Positions 12,101 to 24,100 of a stretch of 64,000 bases of DNA are shown in pieces; positions within the stretch are counted from its first letter, which is position 1, and each line of letters starts with the position of its first letter. The notes beneath the pieces are model-generated. The model was not told where the DNA came from. It worked only from the letters and a program-made list of their open reading frames with translations, and did not search any database. Source of the stretch: Stenopsyche tienmushanensis (lineage: Eukaryota > Arthropoda > Insecta > Trichoptera > Stenopsychidae); assembly GCA_008973525.1 (NCBI GenBank), contig WACJ01000191.1:620001-684000 (forward strand), in the 5' to 3' direction. A program made the translations under genes and the position numbers.

Positions 12101-15100
12101 TCACTAAAATAACTATAGCTCCGTAAGTAGTTAGAATTTTGGAAAATCCTTTAGATAATGTATTTTTAAAAGTCGAAATATTAGAAAAATGAAAAATAAT
12201 AACATAAATGTGCGGAACGCAATGAGTGAATATTTTTTGTTGTTATGTAAGGCGATAAATTTGACCGCAATGTAATATCTTGGCAATCCGTTATTTTAAG
12301 ATATATTTTGGAATAATAAGGCATTGATAGCCAATAAACTTACAATTACTCGATACACATGATTAAAAGATGTCCAAATATTAATTAAATCTTCTTGCTG
12401 AAAATTGCTGTAACAGCGTTAAAACCTTCAAGCATAAATTGTTATTCAAAGAAGTTCTTCGTTTAATAGTATTCAGAAAATAAGCTTTTAAGCATCGTTA
12501 AGCTCTACTCAAATTGAGCTCGTCTCGTCGACTTTCTTTTCTCTTTTTAACTTCGATAAACTATTTTCCAACTCAAAAAAGACAAATCTCAATAAAAATC
12601 ATAAGCGTTTAATTTAAGTTCGGAAACAAGGCTTCGCCATGTGTGCCTACACAACCCCCGGCAATATATTTTTTTTGGCCTTGATTTATTTCATTACTTA
12701 AGGGTTTCGTAAAAATAAAAGAAGGCTGCATTTTATATATTTTCTTAGGTCGAGGGGAAAACTCAATAAGCCAATGGCGCCTTCTCCGGTCTGGAACTAG
12801 ATTGATTCAGTTAGGGGCGAGGCGCCACTCCTTGACCCCTTAAATGTGATTATTTATATCAAAAACGTTTCGTTTACTCCTTTTATCATTTTTTTTATTT
12901 ACGAGACAAGGAAATGTACACATCCTCTGATCGCTCTTGCGAATCTCACATATTAACTTACAAGAAATATCTGCCGAAAGTATATTGGATAAAAGCTACG
13001 AATTGATAAGCTCAATTGATACAATCTTTACAGCGGAAAAAAGCTTCCTTAAAACGTACCAGAAGCCGGAATGAATTTATTCCGTTTAATAGGCCTCGGA
13101 GAGCTTAAAAGCTCAATAAAATTAATTTTATTGCGAGCGTTACATTTTATCGCGTGTTTCGTTTAGCGGTGATTTATGCAAAATGATAAAGAACATAACT
13201 CGTCTTGATGTCCCAATACAGTACGGTAATTAATAATGTAGATACATTATATCAATATTCATGCCCTGCTTTAGTTTTTGCGTCGTAAAATTCGACGTTA
13301 ACTTCAAATTTACGACCTGAGTCATACAGATTCGTATGCATTCGACTAAAAGCTTCTATTTAATTGGTATCACCTGAGCAAAAAGACTTAGGCATGGACA
13401 ATATGGGCAAACTTATTTAAAAAAATATATATAAAAAACTAAAAAAAAAACTAATAACCAAGGCTTTGACCTGTTATTTTTTTCATTTTGGTTTTCGTTC
13501 CGGTTCAGTTCTAAATATTAATATTAATTCTGTTACAGATTTCGTTCCGGAAAATCTTCAAATTGGAACGATTTCGGTTTTTGTTTCAACAAAAATAACG
13601 GTTTAATCAATAATCGATTTTCGGTTCGGTTCCGGTTCGAAATGTTGCTAAAAAACGTATTTCATATTAATTAATATTTTAAATAATTTATTTCATCAAT
13701 AAAATGCAGCTACAAGTTTTCTATAGCAAGATTAGGATCTTTTAATACTCATTCAACTGCTTAAACTAAAATATCGAATGATTTACAGATTCAATTTAAT
13801 ATAACAAATATGCAAATTTGAATCAATTAAAATCATAAATGCTTTTAAAAACATGGCTAATATTTATAGGGTATTTGCTTTACTTTGAATATTAAAATTA
13901 TTCGTTCTACTGATTATATGATTTGTGATCTTTGATATCCACATTTAAATAATGCATCATCTTATAATGAACTGATTAATATTTAAATTGATTAAATAAT
14001 GAATCGTACGTTTCTACAGCCACAATGAGCTTTAACTGTTGGTTTCGTATTTCATCATGTAAAAATGATGAGTCTTATTGAATGGCCGGCTGTAATTAAT
14101 AACCCTATTTCACAAAAACTTAATGAATGATGGATTATTCAAATAAGGCTATCCAAATCAAACTTTAATATACTCATTAGGAATTTTTGCACATGTGCTA
14201 AATAATGTACATATTTATCTGGTTAAACACGGGAGGCTATATTTAATATTCCGCGTCGAGGTTCAGGATAAAATTTGAAGAGGTTATTTCTAGGTTCAAT
14301 TCAAACCCAGATTACCATTTTGACCTCCGGTGTGGTAAACGTTTATTATTATTCAAACAACGCCCAACTCGTATTTTGAGGCACATGACCACAACAGTGA
14401 CCCAACAGCTGAAATATGTGGAAAAGGGTCCTATTTTAGAAGCGAAGGACTTTTCGCCAGTCTGTTATGAATTTTCCCGAACCCAATGAGCTTTTGTTCG
14501 CGAAAATTCGGGAGCAGCGGAAAAAATCGGGCTCTGTCAAAACTGAGGACGCTTTCATTTTGATAGAGGTCCATTGGTGCGATTCTGATTCAATGTAACA
14601 AAAGTTCAGCATGAACTTTTTCGAACAGGGGACCGGTTTTTCAGCGGGTTAATTGAAATTCTGGCCCACAAAGAGTTCGGAATAGTTCATAAATTCATTT
14701 TTGGGCAATGAAAAATAATTTACAGCGCCGCTCCTTAATGGCGCTGGCTCATTCAAAAGGAAAAGTTGAATAAAGGGCCGTTTCTGATGGCAGTTTCGAA
14801 TCGTTATATTTGAAAAGGCACTCTTACCTTTACAATTTCGACTAAAATGTTTGAATCGCAATGTTTATATTTGGTTCGCTTGTTGGAACTTTTGTTGCGA
14901 CATATTCACGCATTATTTGTACAAACACTGGAACGTCCCCTCGAAAGTAATTTTGTCTTCAATGAAATTGTCGTAGGAGCTCATTGATTGAAAATAGACA
15001 ATGTAAACATTCTTCAAGAACTCTAGGTTATATCATAGCAAATAAACTCAATTACTTAAACAAACAATGGCAGAGTAAATATCTCAACTTACGCACATAT

Positions 15101-18100
15101 CATTCAAGGCGGCCGTTCCATTAGTAATGTCGACTTTATATAGATACTTTTTTCACATTAGCTTGTATCTACAATGTTAAAAGATTTATTTACAATTCAA
15201 TTTGAAGAAAAATACTGATTATTGAGTTGTTATTGGCCAAAAATTCATATGGGGTGTTAGATTTTGATCTCTTATTATAAAGGTTAGGGTTTAAAACCAA
15301 TTTGATAAAAAGGTCCTCTCTCATAAAAAAATCCTATTTAAATAATCTTATTCGCCAATCCTATTAAAGAATCCTTATTAAACAACCTTTATTCACTACA
15401 ATGTATGTAAAAATAAAAATTTTATTAAGGAAAAATCGTAAATATTCAGATGAATATCCGAAATTCGATTTTACTAACTTGACTAGCAATAGAATAGAGA
15501 AGCCTCAATGCGTATCGTGCACATTTGTTCTCAGTCATGAGTCTATAAAACCTTCATGAAACTCAAACGTCACTTAGAGACAAAACATTCAGAACACATT
15601 TAAAAGAATTTGGAGTTCTTTCGTCGGTATGAACTAGTTGTAAACATCAAAGAATTGATCAAACATGAAGTTTTCAGCAAGCGAGCATAGCATTACTGCA
15701 AATATTATATGAAGTCGGTTCGGAAATTGCCAAGTAAAGAAAACCTCCAACAATTGAAGAAAAGCTTATCAAACCCTGCACTTTGAAAATGTTGAAATTA
15801 GTTCTTGGGGATTCCAGTGAAGTAGAGATACGACGAATATTTCTATCTAATAATACTGTTCAGGGGCGAATATCAGAATTGTCTGTAGACATTAAAGAGC
15901 TGATTTTGAATGAAAGCAAGGTTTCACCATCGTTTTTTTTCATGTTGATGAATCAACAGACGTAAGCTCGTATGATTAGTTGCTTGGTTTCGTGAAATAT
16001 ATTCATTTAGATTATATCAAAGAATTCCTATTTTGGAATGGAAATTGAAGATATTATGGAGAAGACAAATATTCTTTTTGAGATTGGAAGATTAAAGTGG
16101 AAAAACGTCTGTTGAATTCGTACTGATGGTGCATCATCTATGCTTGGGTCAAAATCGGGCTTTTTGCATAGATAAAATCGTAAATTACATCAAATCTAGA
16201 GCTTTTAACACCCGTCTGTTTATAGAACATTGGAAGGACATGGATTCTAATCGTGAGGTTCTTTTTTTCTACACTTCAGTACGCTGGTTGTCGAAAGGAA
16301 ATGTTGTGAATCGTGTCTTTGAAGTGAAATATGAAATCAAGTTATCCCTGGAAATGCAAGAAAAACATGAGCTTTTAGTATACTTTAACGACAAAACTTG
16401 GTTGAAAAGAGTAATATATCTAGCAGATATCTAGAATCAGCAAACTAGGCTTAATCTGGAACATAAGGGAAAGAAAACGAATATTACCGCATTTCATGAT
16501 AATCTTGGAGCATTTTTATCCAAGCTGCAAAACTGCAATGTTTGAGAAATTCTGCAATGTGTTAGATGAATTTGAAGGTGAAACAAATGAAAATTTACTA
16601 GGCATCTCGAATCCCTAGAAAATGAACTTAAGAATTATTTCCCTGAGCTGACATAAGAAGAAACTACATTGACACGTAACCTATTCTCTGCATCCCTTGA
16701 TTTGGCCATCAGGCTCTTCTTCGTTTAAAAATAATTCAAAAATGTTGGATAATATTTAAAGTGCGATTATGTAAAATATGATAGAACAATTTAGCGATTT
16801 GATCAACAATATTAGCGAGTTTGAGAGAAAAAGTCACAATTTTGACAACTTCAAAGCATGAATAATTTAAACGACACTCTTTAGAAATCACTTGAAGAAT
16901 TATAATTTTAATTATGAAGTAATCAATAAGCGACACAATGCCTCATAATGCTTTTAAAAATAGCACATTTGATGACTTACATATTTTTCATGTAAATAAA
17001 AGCAAATATTTAAATTTAAAATTTGGCATGTATTTTGAAAAATTACAAATCTGTGATGTATTACAATTAAAGTCAATATTCTAAAAAAATATATTTATTA
17101 GAAAGTTTAATATATTTATATAAAGCACATTCAGTAGAGCTCTTCTGAATTCCGTTCCGGTCAAAAAGAAGAGAAATAGATGGCTATAGACCCTAAATGG
17201 TACTCCATTAACTTATTGAGTACATTTGCTCAATGGACCTTATAGGTCATCCTTTCAAAGATATTGCTTTATTGACCGGCAGAAGAATTGCAATAGAATT
17301 CCGCTGATGCGCTATTCGACATTATAACGCTGAATGCATTTCACGTACGATTAAATAATCGATATGCCAGAATGAAATATATTTATGAATTTATTTGTTC
17401 GCAGGGCGCGCGAGGAAATCTTTCGTGCATCAGGATGACGTGTGGGTGTTGAACATTAAATCTGTTAAGCCTTCCGATATGGGAGTTTACATATGCGAGC
17501 TGAACACCGAACCGGTAGTTCGCAGTTTCCGCAGACTCAATGGTAAGTCATCATGTCATCAAATTATCGATTTTCGTTTAATTCGGCGAATGTATGAAAT
17601 TTGCGATGTTTTTGAATATTTTATACAGTGATGTCGCAATCGGACGCAACGACGAAGAATAAATCTATAAAAGATTGGGAAAATATCAGCGATCCATCGC
17701 TGATGAATTTGTATAATTATACCGGATGCTGCGAAGCCAATAACGTATCTGAGCCATGTTTTGGATTTTGTAATTTGTTGTCAATATTAGATGGAAATAC
17801 CGGACAAGATCCGGAAAATTGCGAACAAGATTTTCCCGCAATTAGAAGGTACTTGCGATCATATTTATATCAATCTAATATGTTTAAAAATTGGTATGAT
17901 ATAATCAATGTATGATGATTTGATAGATGTATGACGGATGGGCGAGATCATATACCATGTTGCATACAAGAGAAGGTTCCTGATATTTGTCAGGATATTT
18001 GTCGGGGAGAATATACGCCTATCACGGATAGCATAAAAACTCATGTATCCTGTTCCGCTTATATGGAACAGACATTAGCATGCATTGTTGGAGGAATTGG

Positions 18101-21100
18101 TAAAATATAAATCATTTTACAAGGCAGTTCTTATAAATTTTTAATAAATGATAAACTGTATTGAATGTATATATTTTAGAGCTTTTGCCAGGTCCGCCTC
18201 AGAGCATAGAAGTGGAACCTCTCACAGAAAAATCCTTGAAGGTATCATGGTCATTTCCTTATGCGAATCACGCTTCGGTCACTGAATACGTGATCAACAT
18301 AACATTCTTGACTAGTTTCGACTACCCAATAAGTGGCTCGTCCGAGAGCTACGTCATATCGCCTCTTCCGGAAGCTGCGGAAGTGCACTCTTGGCAGATC
18401 AAGGTTCCTGCCAATAAAAGATCCACCATCCTTAACAACCTTTCGCCTTTCACTATGTATGAAATAACGGCAACTTCGATCAATATACACGGAAGTAGCA
18501 TGCCGAGCAACGCGGTGAGGTAATCACGTATACATTTTTCATTCGATTTTGATGTTGGATGCTTTGAAAAATGCCTTTAGATGTTCGTTTTTCTACACAT
18601 TTAAATGCAGCAAAAATACATATGGTTTTGATTCAATATTTTTGTATTACCTGTTGGATTTATCGCGCGCAATGTCTAAATCATGACCCAAGCGGGTCCT
18701 TGTTATCTCATGGCCACTTGTTGCTACAAATTGTTAATGGATTTCTCCCAAACACGATTATTTTGTTATACGTTTCACAACCATTTTGATATAGTTTTTC
18801 ATAACTGTGGTCGCCAGTCACACTTTCTGTGGATTTAAACCCTAGATTATTCAGTTACTAGTCCGACTGCTTAAACGCGGGACTACCTACAAGTTTGTGG
18901 GATATTATCATGAATATTCCTTGACAACATGGAATTTCAATATCAATTAAATAAAATATTAAACCAGATCATTAGAAAATGAAAAAGAATAGAAAATGAA
19001 AAATCCCTTGAAATAAATAGGTTTAACTTGAAGTAAAAAAACTGCATTAAAATATTAATAAAAAAAATCATTATTTTATTAAGATTGTTATATGCTGATA
19101 TTAAAAATCAAAATGCATTTCAATTGCAGCTCATTCTAATTTTTAAATGCATTTCAGTCCATCATAATGCAATATTTAAAGTTCGATTCGATTGATACAA
19201 TCATAATATTTGCGGAATACATTTAACAAAATTGATCTTATTCCATGCGGAAAATCCAAATTAAGATTTATCTTCTGCGGAATTTAAATATTTGACACTT
19301 TTATAATGTTAAACTTGTTCCTCGTGCCCTAAGTAATTTTTGATGCTAAACTGTCATAAAAGTTCAAGTGAACAAACGTAAAACTACGTGAGCTGAAACA
19401 TTACGTCAAAATAATCACAACATGTCAGAAAACTTTCAGATCGTACATATTTAAAACGAGTTTTATTTTTATACAAAAAAATGTTCTAAAACGAATATTT
19501 TTCGAGCGTTTTCAGCGCATTTTTGCCCTTTTTTCGATGAATATTTCATGAAACTTGACTTTGTGTTATTATTGTAGGTCCTTAACCCTGACTCCGGGTA
19601 TTTTAAAGCCTTTAAAAGTGGCGGAGCCTCCGAGGCTTCCGGATACCAGACAGTGTTGTATCGATAAAGGAATAACGAATACCACTTGTATGGATATTTT
19701 CTGTGACGCCAGTAATACCGGAAGACCCAAGGTATTCAATGGAAACTCGAGCTTAACACGATTATATATTTTTAACTGTTGGTAATAGTTTTAATGGTTT
19801 GCGCTAAATTTTAGGAGAATGACCTCTTACATTGTGCTACTAAAGCTGCGGATGCATTTTCCTGCTTAGCTAATGGTCATGACCATACTCCATGTTGTAA
19901 GAGCAGAGGATTAGCAGAACCATGTCAGGATCTATGTAAAGCTAACATCTCCACATTGCATTACAAGCACTGGAAGTATGAGCTTTGTTCTAATTCATTT
20001 ATACATTTTAAATTAATAATAATAATATTGAACGAAGCTTTTATAATCAAAACGTAAAAAGCTAATTTTTAAAATTGCAAAATAAAAGGGATGAAAGCTT
20101 AGTACTTAAGGGGCATTAATTATTTAATTAATGTCTTGGCGATTGTTTTAATACTACAATGGGACACCTTCGCTTTAATAATCTCCATACAAATACTTTA
20201 ATTAAGCCGGACTGTTCCGTCGTAAAGCCCTTTCGTTTAATTAGGCAATAAAATGCTCGTAAAATGACTTTTTTAATTGCAAAATAAACTGCCGGATACA
20301 AAATTTAATTGACTTCGATCGCGAATGAGGCTTTAGTTATTCGCAAATTAATTCCCTTTGTTGATATTCTATGTATAATTACTAAAACCGGCGATTATGG
20401 ACAATGTGGCTCAATTTAGAAAAAAAATACTCAGTTTGTTAGCATAGGGACGAACAAATTTGCTCAGTCGACATTAACATGCAAACTGTGTCGGCGTATC
20501 ATTAACATTACATTCTAATTTCAACAAGAACAACGAATCGTCATTAAGTTGAATCGAAAATTGCAGATGTCTCGAATTTATGCCCGACTATATAAATTGC
20601 TTGCTCCAAGGATATGGAGTGCTTCCCGGTCCTCCTTCAAAGGTTCATGTTACGAATGTCGCTCCCTATTTTGTAATTTTGCATTGGTCTGCGCCTCCCA
20701 CTTTGGGCGATACAGTGCAATATTATAATTTGCACTACAGAAAAATGAACACAGAAGAGAACCAATACGCTATCATCAAAAAGGTTAGTAATAATTATGA
20801 AATTTAACAACGATGATTGACATTTTAATTCTATTTGCAAACAAATTCAAATTTTGTGACAAAAGGTAAAAATTTAACTCATGTATGTCCATCGATTCAT
20901 TTATTAGGGGTACCGGATGAATATTTCGTTTATTAAATATAAACCAAATTTAAATATACATACACTTGGGTCTGTTTTTATGCGATTGATACGTTACACG
21001 GGGAGTCGCGTATAAAAAATCGCATAAAATAGACTTAAAATTTTTTTTAAAACCACATAACTTCAAATCAATGTGATAGAATGTACCAAAAATCGCATAA

Positions 21101-24100
21101 AAAAATCATATAAATAAAAACGCAATACATATTTATTTTAGAATTGCTTTATTAAAGTCTATTTTATACGATAATCATACAAATGATCGTATCCTTATCT
21201 GAAACTGAACTATCATCACTAAACGATATTAATCGGTTTATGAACTTGGCCCAGATCACTTTCATAACTGAATGAAATAATCAGTTCATTACATACAGAT
21301 GTTGAAGACAAGTTTTCCTTACAATTAGAATTGTTATTATCTTTTGTGTTGAAATCATCTTTTATAAAATGTAATCGATGATTAAACTTTGCGACGATTT
21401 AACCATAATTTTGTTATGCAGTTCGTGATGTGGAGACATGCAATTCTTAAGCTCGCGTTGGAATTTGAAAGCTCGTTTAGAGTTTGATAGATTTTGAGTT
21501 AAACTAGATTTATTGCAAAGTTGACTAGCTTCTTGAATAATCTTTTCCTTTTTGGAGTCAGGAGTGATTTATTTGAGATACCGCACATGAAACATTATTA
21601 TAACAGATTTTCCGGTTAGGAATGTCGTTTTTTAAACGAAAGTGTTAAATTCAAACAAAAAATTGATGAATTGATTTCATCGATACTTGCTAAAGAATTT
21701 GGTGACGGTTGACTATATATACTTGGCCTCTTCGTACTCGATGCCACTTTTAACATTTCTAATTGTGAACAATAAATATCCCTCGTTATGGTTTGACCAT
21801 ATGGAAGGACTTTATGGTAGATTATCCCTTTGGAGTCCCAATATACATTTAAAAGAGGTATTTTTACTGGCCTGGTCGAGGGGTTGGTTTCTTTACCTGC
21901 CCCTTTGAAAGCCACTGTATTTTGCGTTTTTTATTTAAGTACAACACCCACTTTTTATCTCCAGTTACAAGATAGTCTTTCCTATTTTTTTCAAGTGTAT
22001 ATGAATACTTTTCCGAAAGCATCCGAGCTTGTCTGTTAATTCTTGTACAGTCTATCTTGGATTTGATTCAATTTCAGCACGGAGGATATCGTCATCCACT
22101 TTAAACTTTCTTTGAATTCGAACTTAATTTTCTAAACCAAAATGTTCACTTTTAAATTATTTAAACTATCTCTAGCATTGATAAACAGTTAGAGATTCTC
22201 TGAGTCTATCGCAAATAGATTTAATTGCAGTTGTTGAATTAATTATTTAAAGATATTCGTACAGTATGCAATTTCGCGTAAATTGTTTGTTCGGCATAAA
22301 ATTCACTTTCAAATTCAACAAAATGTATAATACGTGTTGTTAAAGGGATGGCTGGGACACAATTGATGATCAAAAATTAGTTATGAAAAATACGGTATTT
22401 CCTATCTGGACAATCTAATATTATATACGACTGTTAAAAGATAAAACTAAAAAAAAGATAAAATTAACTAGTGTTAATTTTAGATTTTTTTAATGCGCGT
22501 TCGCATAAAAAAGTTTTTTCCTCTATAGAGAAATGAGGTGTAAGTTCCATTATTTTTGGAAATCGCATAACTTCAAAATTGCATAAAAACGATCCGCATA
22601 AAATAGACTCAAGTGTATATAACCATATCAATTTATGTATTTTCCATCGATAGTTACAAATTTCAACCATCTTTCCACTCATTTTAATATGCCATTTGTA
22701 TAAAAATCTTGTTTTGGATTTTTAAAAAATATTATTCCTGTTAAAAATTATAAATTCATATTAAAATAATTCTATTTTAAAGGTATATCTTGTCCGTGAG
22801 ATTTTAAATTTAGCTGATGAAGTATAGAATTTAATGGGTGTATTTTGTATAATTATGAAGTTATCTTGCATCTTTTATGATAGCGTCAATGAAGGCAACG
22901 TGTCCTCTTTATAAAATTTTAAATAAAGTACAGTATATTGCAGATACATCCACCTTACATTTTGGAGAATTTGGATTCAAACACAGAGTACGAGGTCTAC
23001 ATAAATCCGGTTAATGCACACGGAATCGGCGAGCCTTCCGCAAGGCTTATTTTTAAAACTCAAAGCAAGGTAATGAGCATCTATGAATATGTAAACTATG
23101 ACATTTGAATATGAACTTTGCATCTATCTCCATACTGCAATGTCGTTGTAGCTGTTCCAAGAAGAAATTAAAAAGTCTCTAACGTACAACGTGACGACGT
23201 GTTGCGTTGCAGTTTCATTGTCTGAAGTATGCATGCCTTTGTGTACTTACGATGCAAAAATGTCCGACCTCAAATCCCTCGGATCGCTATGCAGTCAAGA
23301 ATTTCACAAAATTATAAGATGCAGTGTCGGAGGTGAGGATTCATCTCATCAGATCAATTGATGATCTCTACCTTAGATGCAATAATAAAGTTTTGATTGT
23401 GTAAAAGGAAGAAATCATGGGAGTTGCTGCGAAAGACGCGGCGTGCCAGATTCTTGTCTACCACTCTGCAACGGGGTAATATTCGACTCCGCCTTGAATA
23501 TAACGAAGAATTGTGTGTCTTACATAGGAAATATTGTGCAATGCTTCGAAGAAGGTACAGTTCATTACTTGCTAATTGGATATTAAAGACGCTGTATACA
23601 TAAATATCACGTTTCGTATTCCAACATCGCAGGAACGGATATTCTTCCGGCTCCTGTCGAAGAACTTTACGCTATATGCTTAAACTAGCACAAGCATAAA
23701 GCTCAAATGGAATGCACCTAGGAGCGGCCCAAAAGTCAAATACTACACTGCTAATTATAGGAAAGTCTCAAACGAAAGTCTAATTGAGATCCAATTACAG
23801 CTCGAAAATGTAAGCACAGGCTACCATATAATTTTTCGATTTAAATTCTTATTGGATTGATAACAATGTGTATTTTTTAGCAAACGAACACGACGACTAC
23901 TGTTGCTCAACTTGATGATCTTGAAGATAAAAGCATTTATAGCATGTTCGTCACAGCACATAATTCTTTAGGATCATCTTTACCGTCTAGCATCTTGATC
24001 GTAAACTGCACAAAGCAAAGTAAGCAATATTTTTGCTTTTATTCGCAAAACAAAACTGAAAACCGCTCAAATTGTTTTATTTCTCTATTTGTATTATTTA

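Larger units (their letters stand above)
2167..17404 (+). other. 15.2 kb intron splitting Ig domain 1; repeat-rich
   Basis: The intron separates the two Ig1 half-exons. Besides the repeats listed separately, the stretches 4180-8990, 9190-10660, 12200-13480 and 13650-15420 contain no feature I can support. The parts around 9500-10200, 12640-13340 and 14250-14950 are less A+T-rich than the rest and could hold regulatory or conserved non-coding DNA, but nothing in the sequence proves that. Confidence 0.6.
20963..22615 (-). mobile_element. Tc1/mariner-type element with TIRs and TA flanks
   Basis: The left end CACTTGGGTCTGTTTTTATG (20963) and the reverse complement of the right end CACTTGAGTCTATTTTATGC (22615) form about 21-base TIRs, both followed inside by ATGCG-type motifs and CATAACTTC. 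TA flanks each end (20961-20962, 22616-22617), the target duplication of Tc1/mariner elements. The interior carries a broken mariner transposase on the minus strand. 1,653 bases, wholly inside the intron between the two FN3-2 exons. Confidence 0.8.

Noticed and set aside
23397..23603. 68-codon plus frame rich in arginine
   Set aside because: It is the wrong phase over the DB3 second-half exon; the correct phase gives the DB cysteine pattern.
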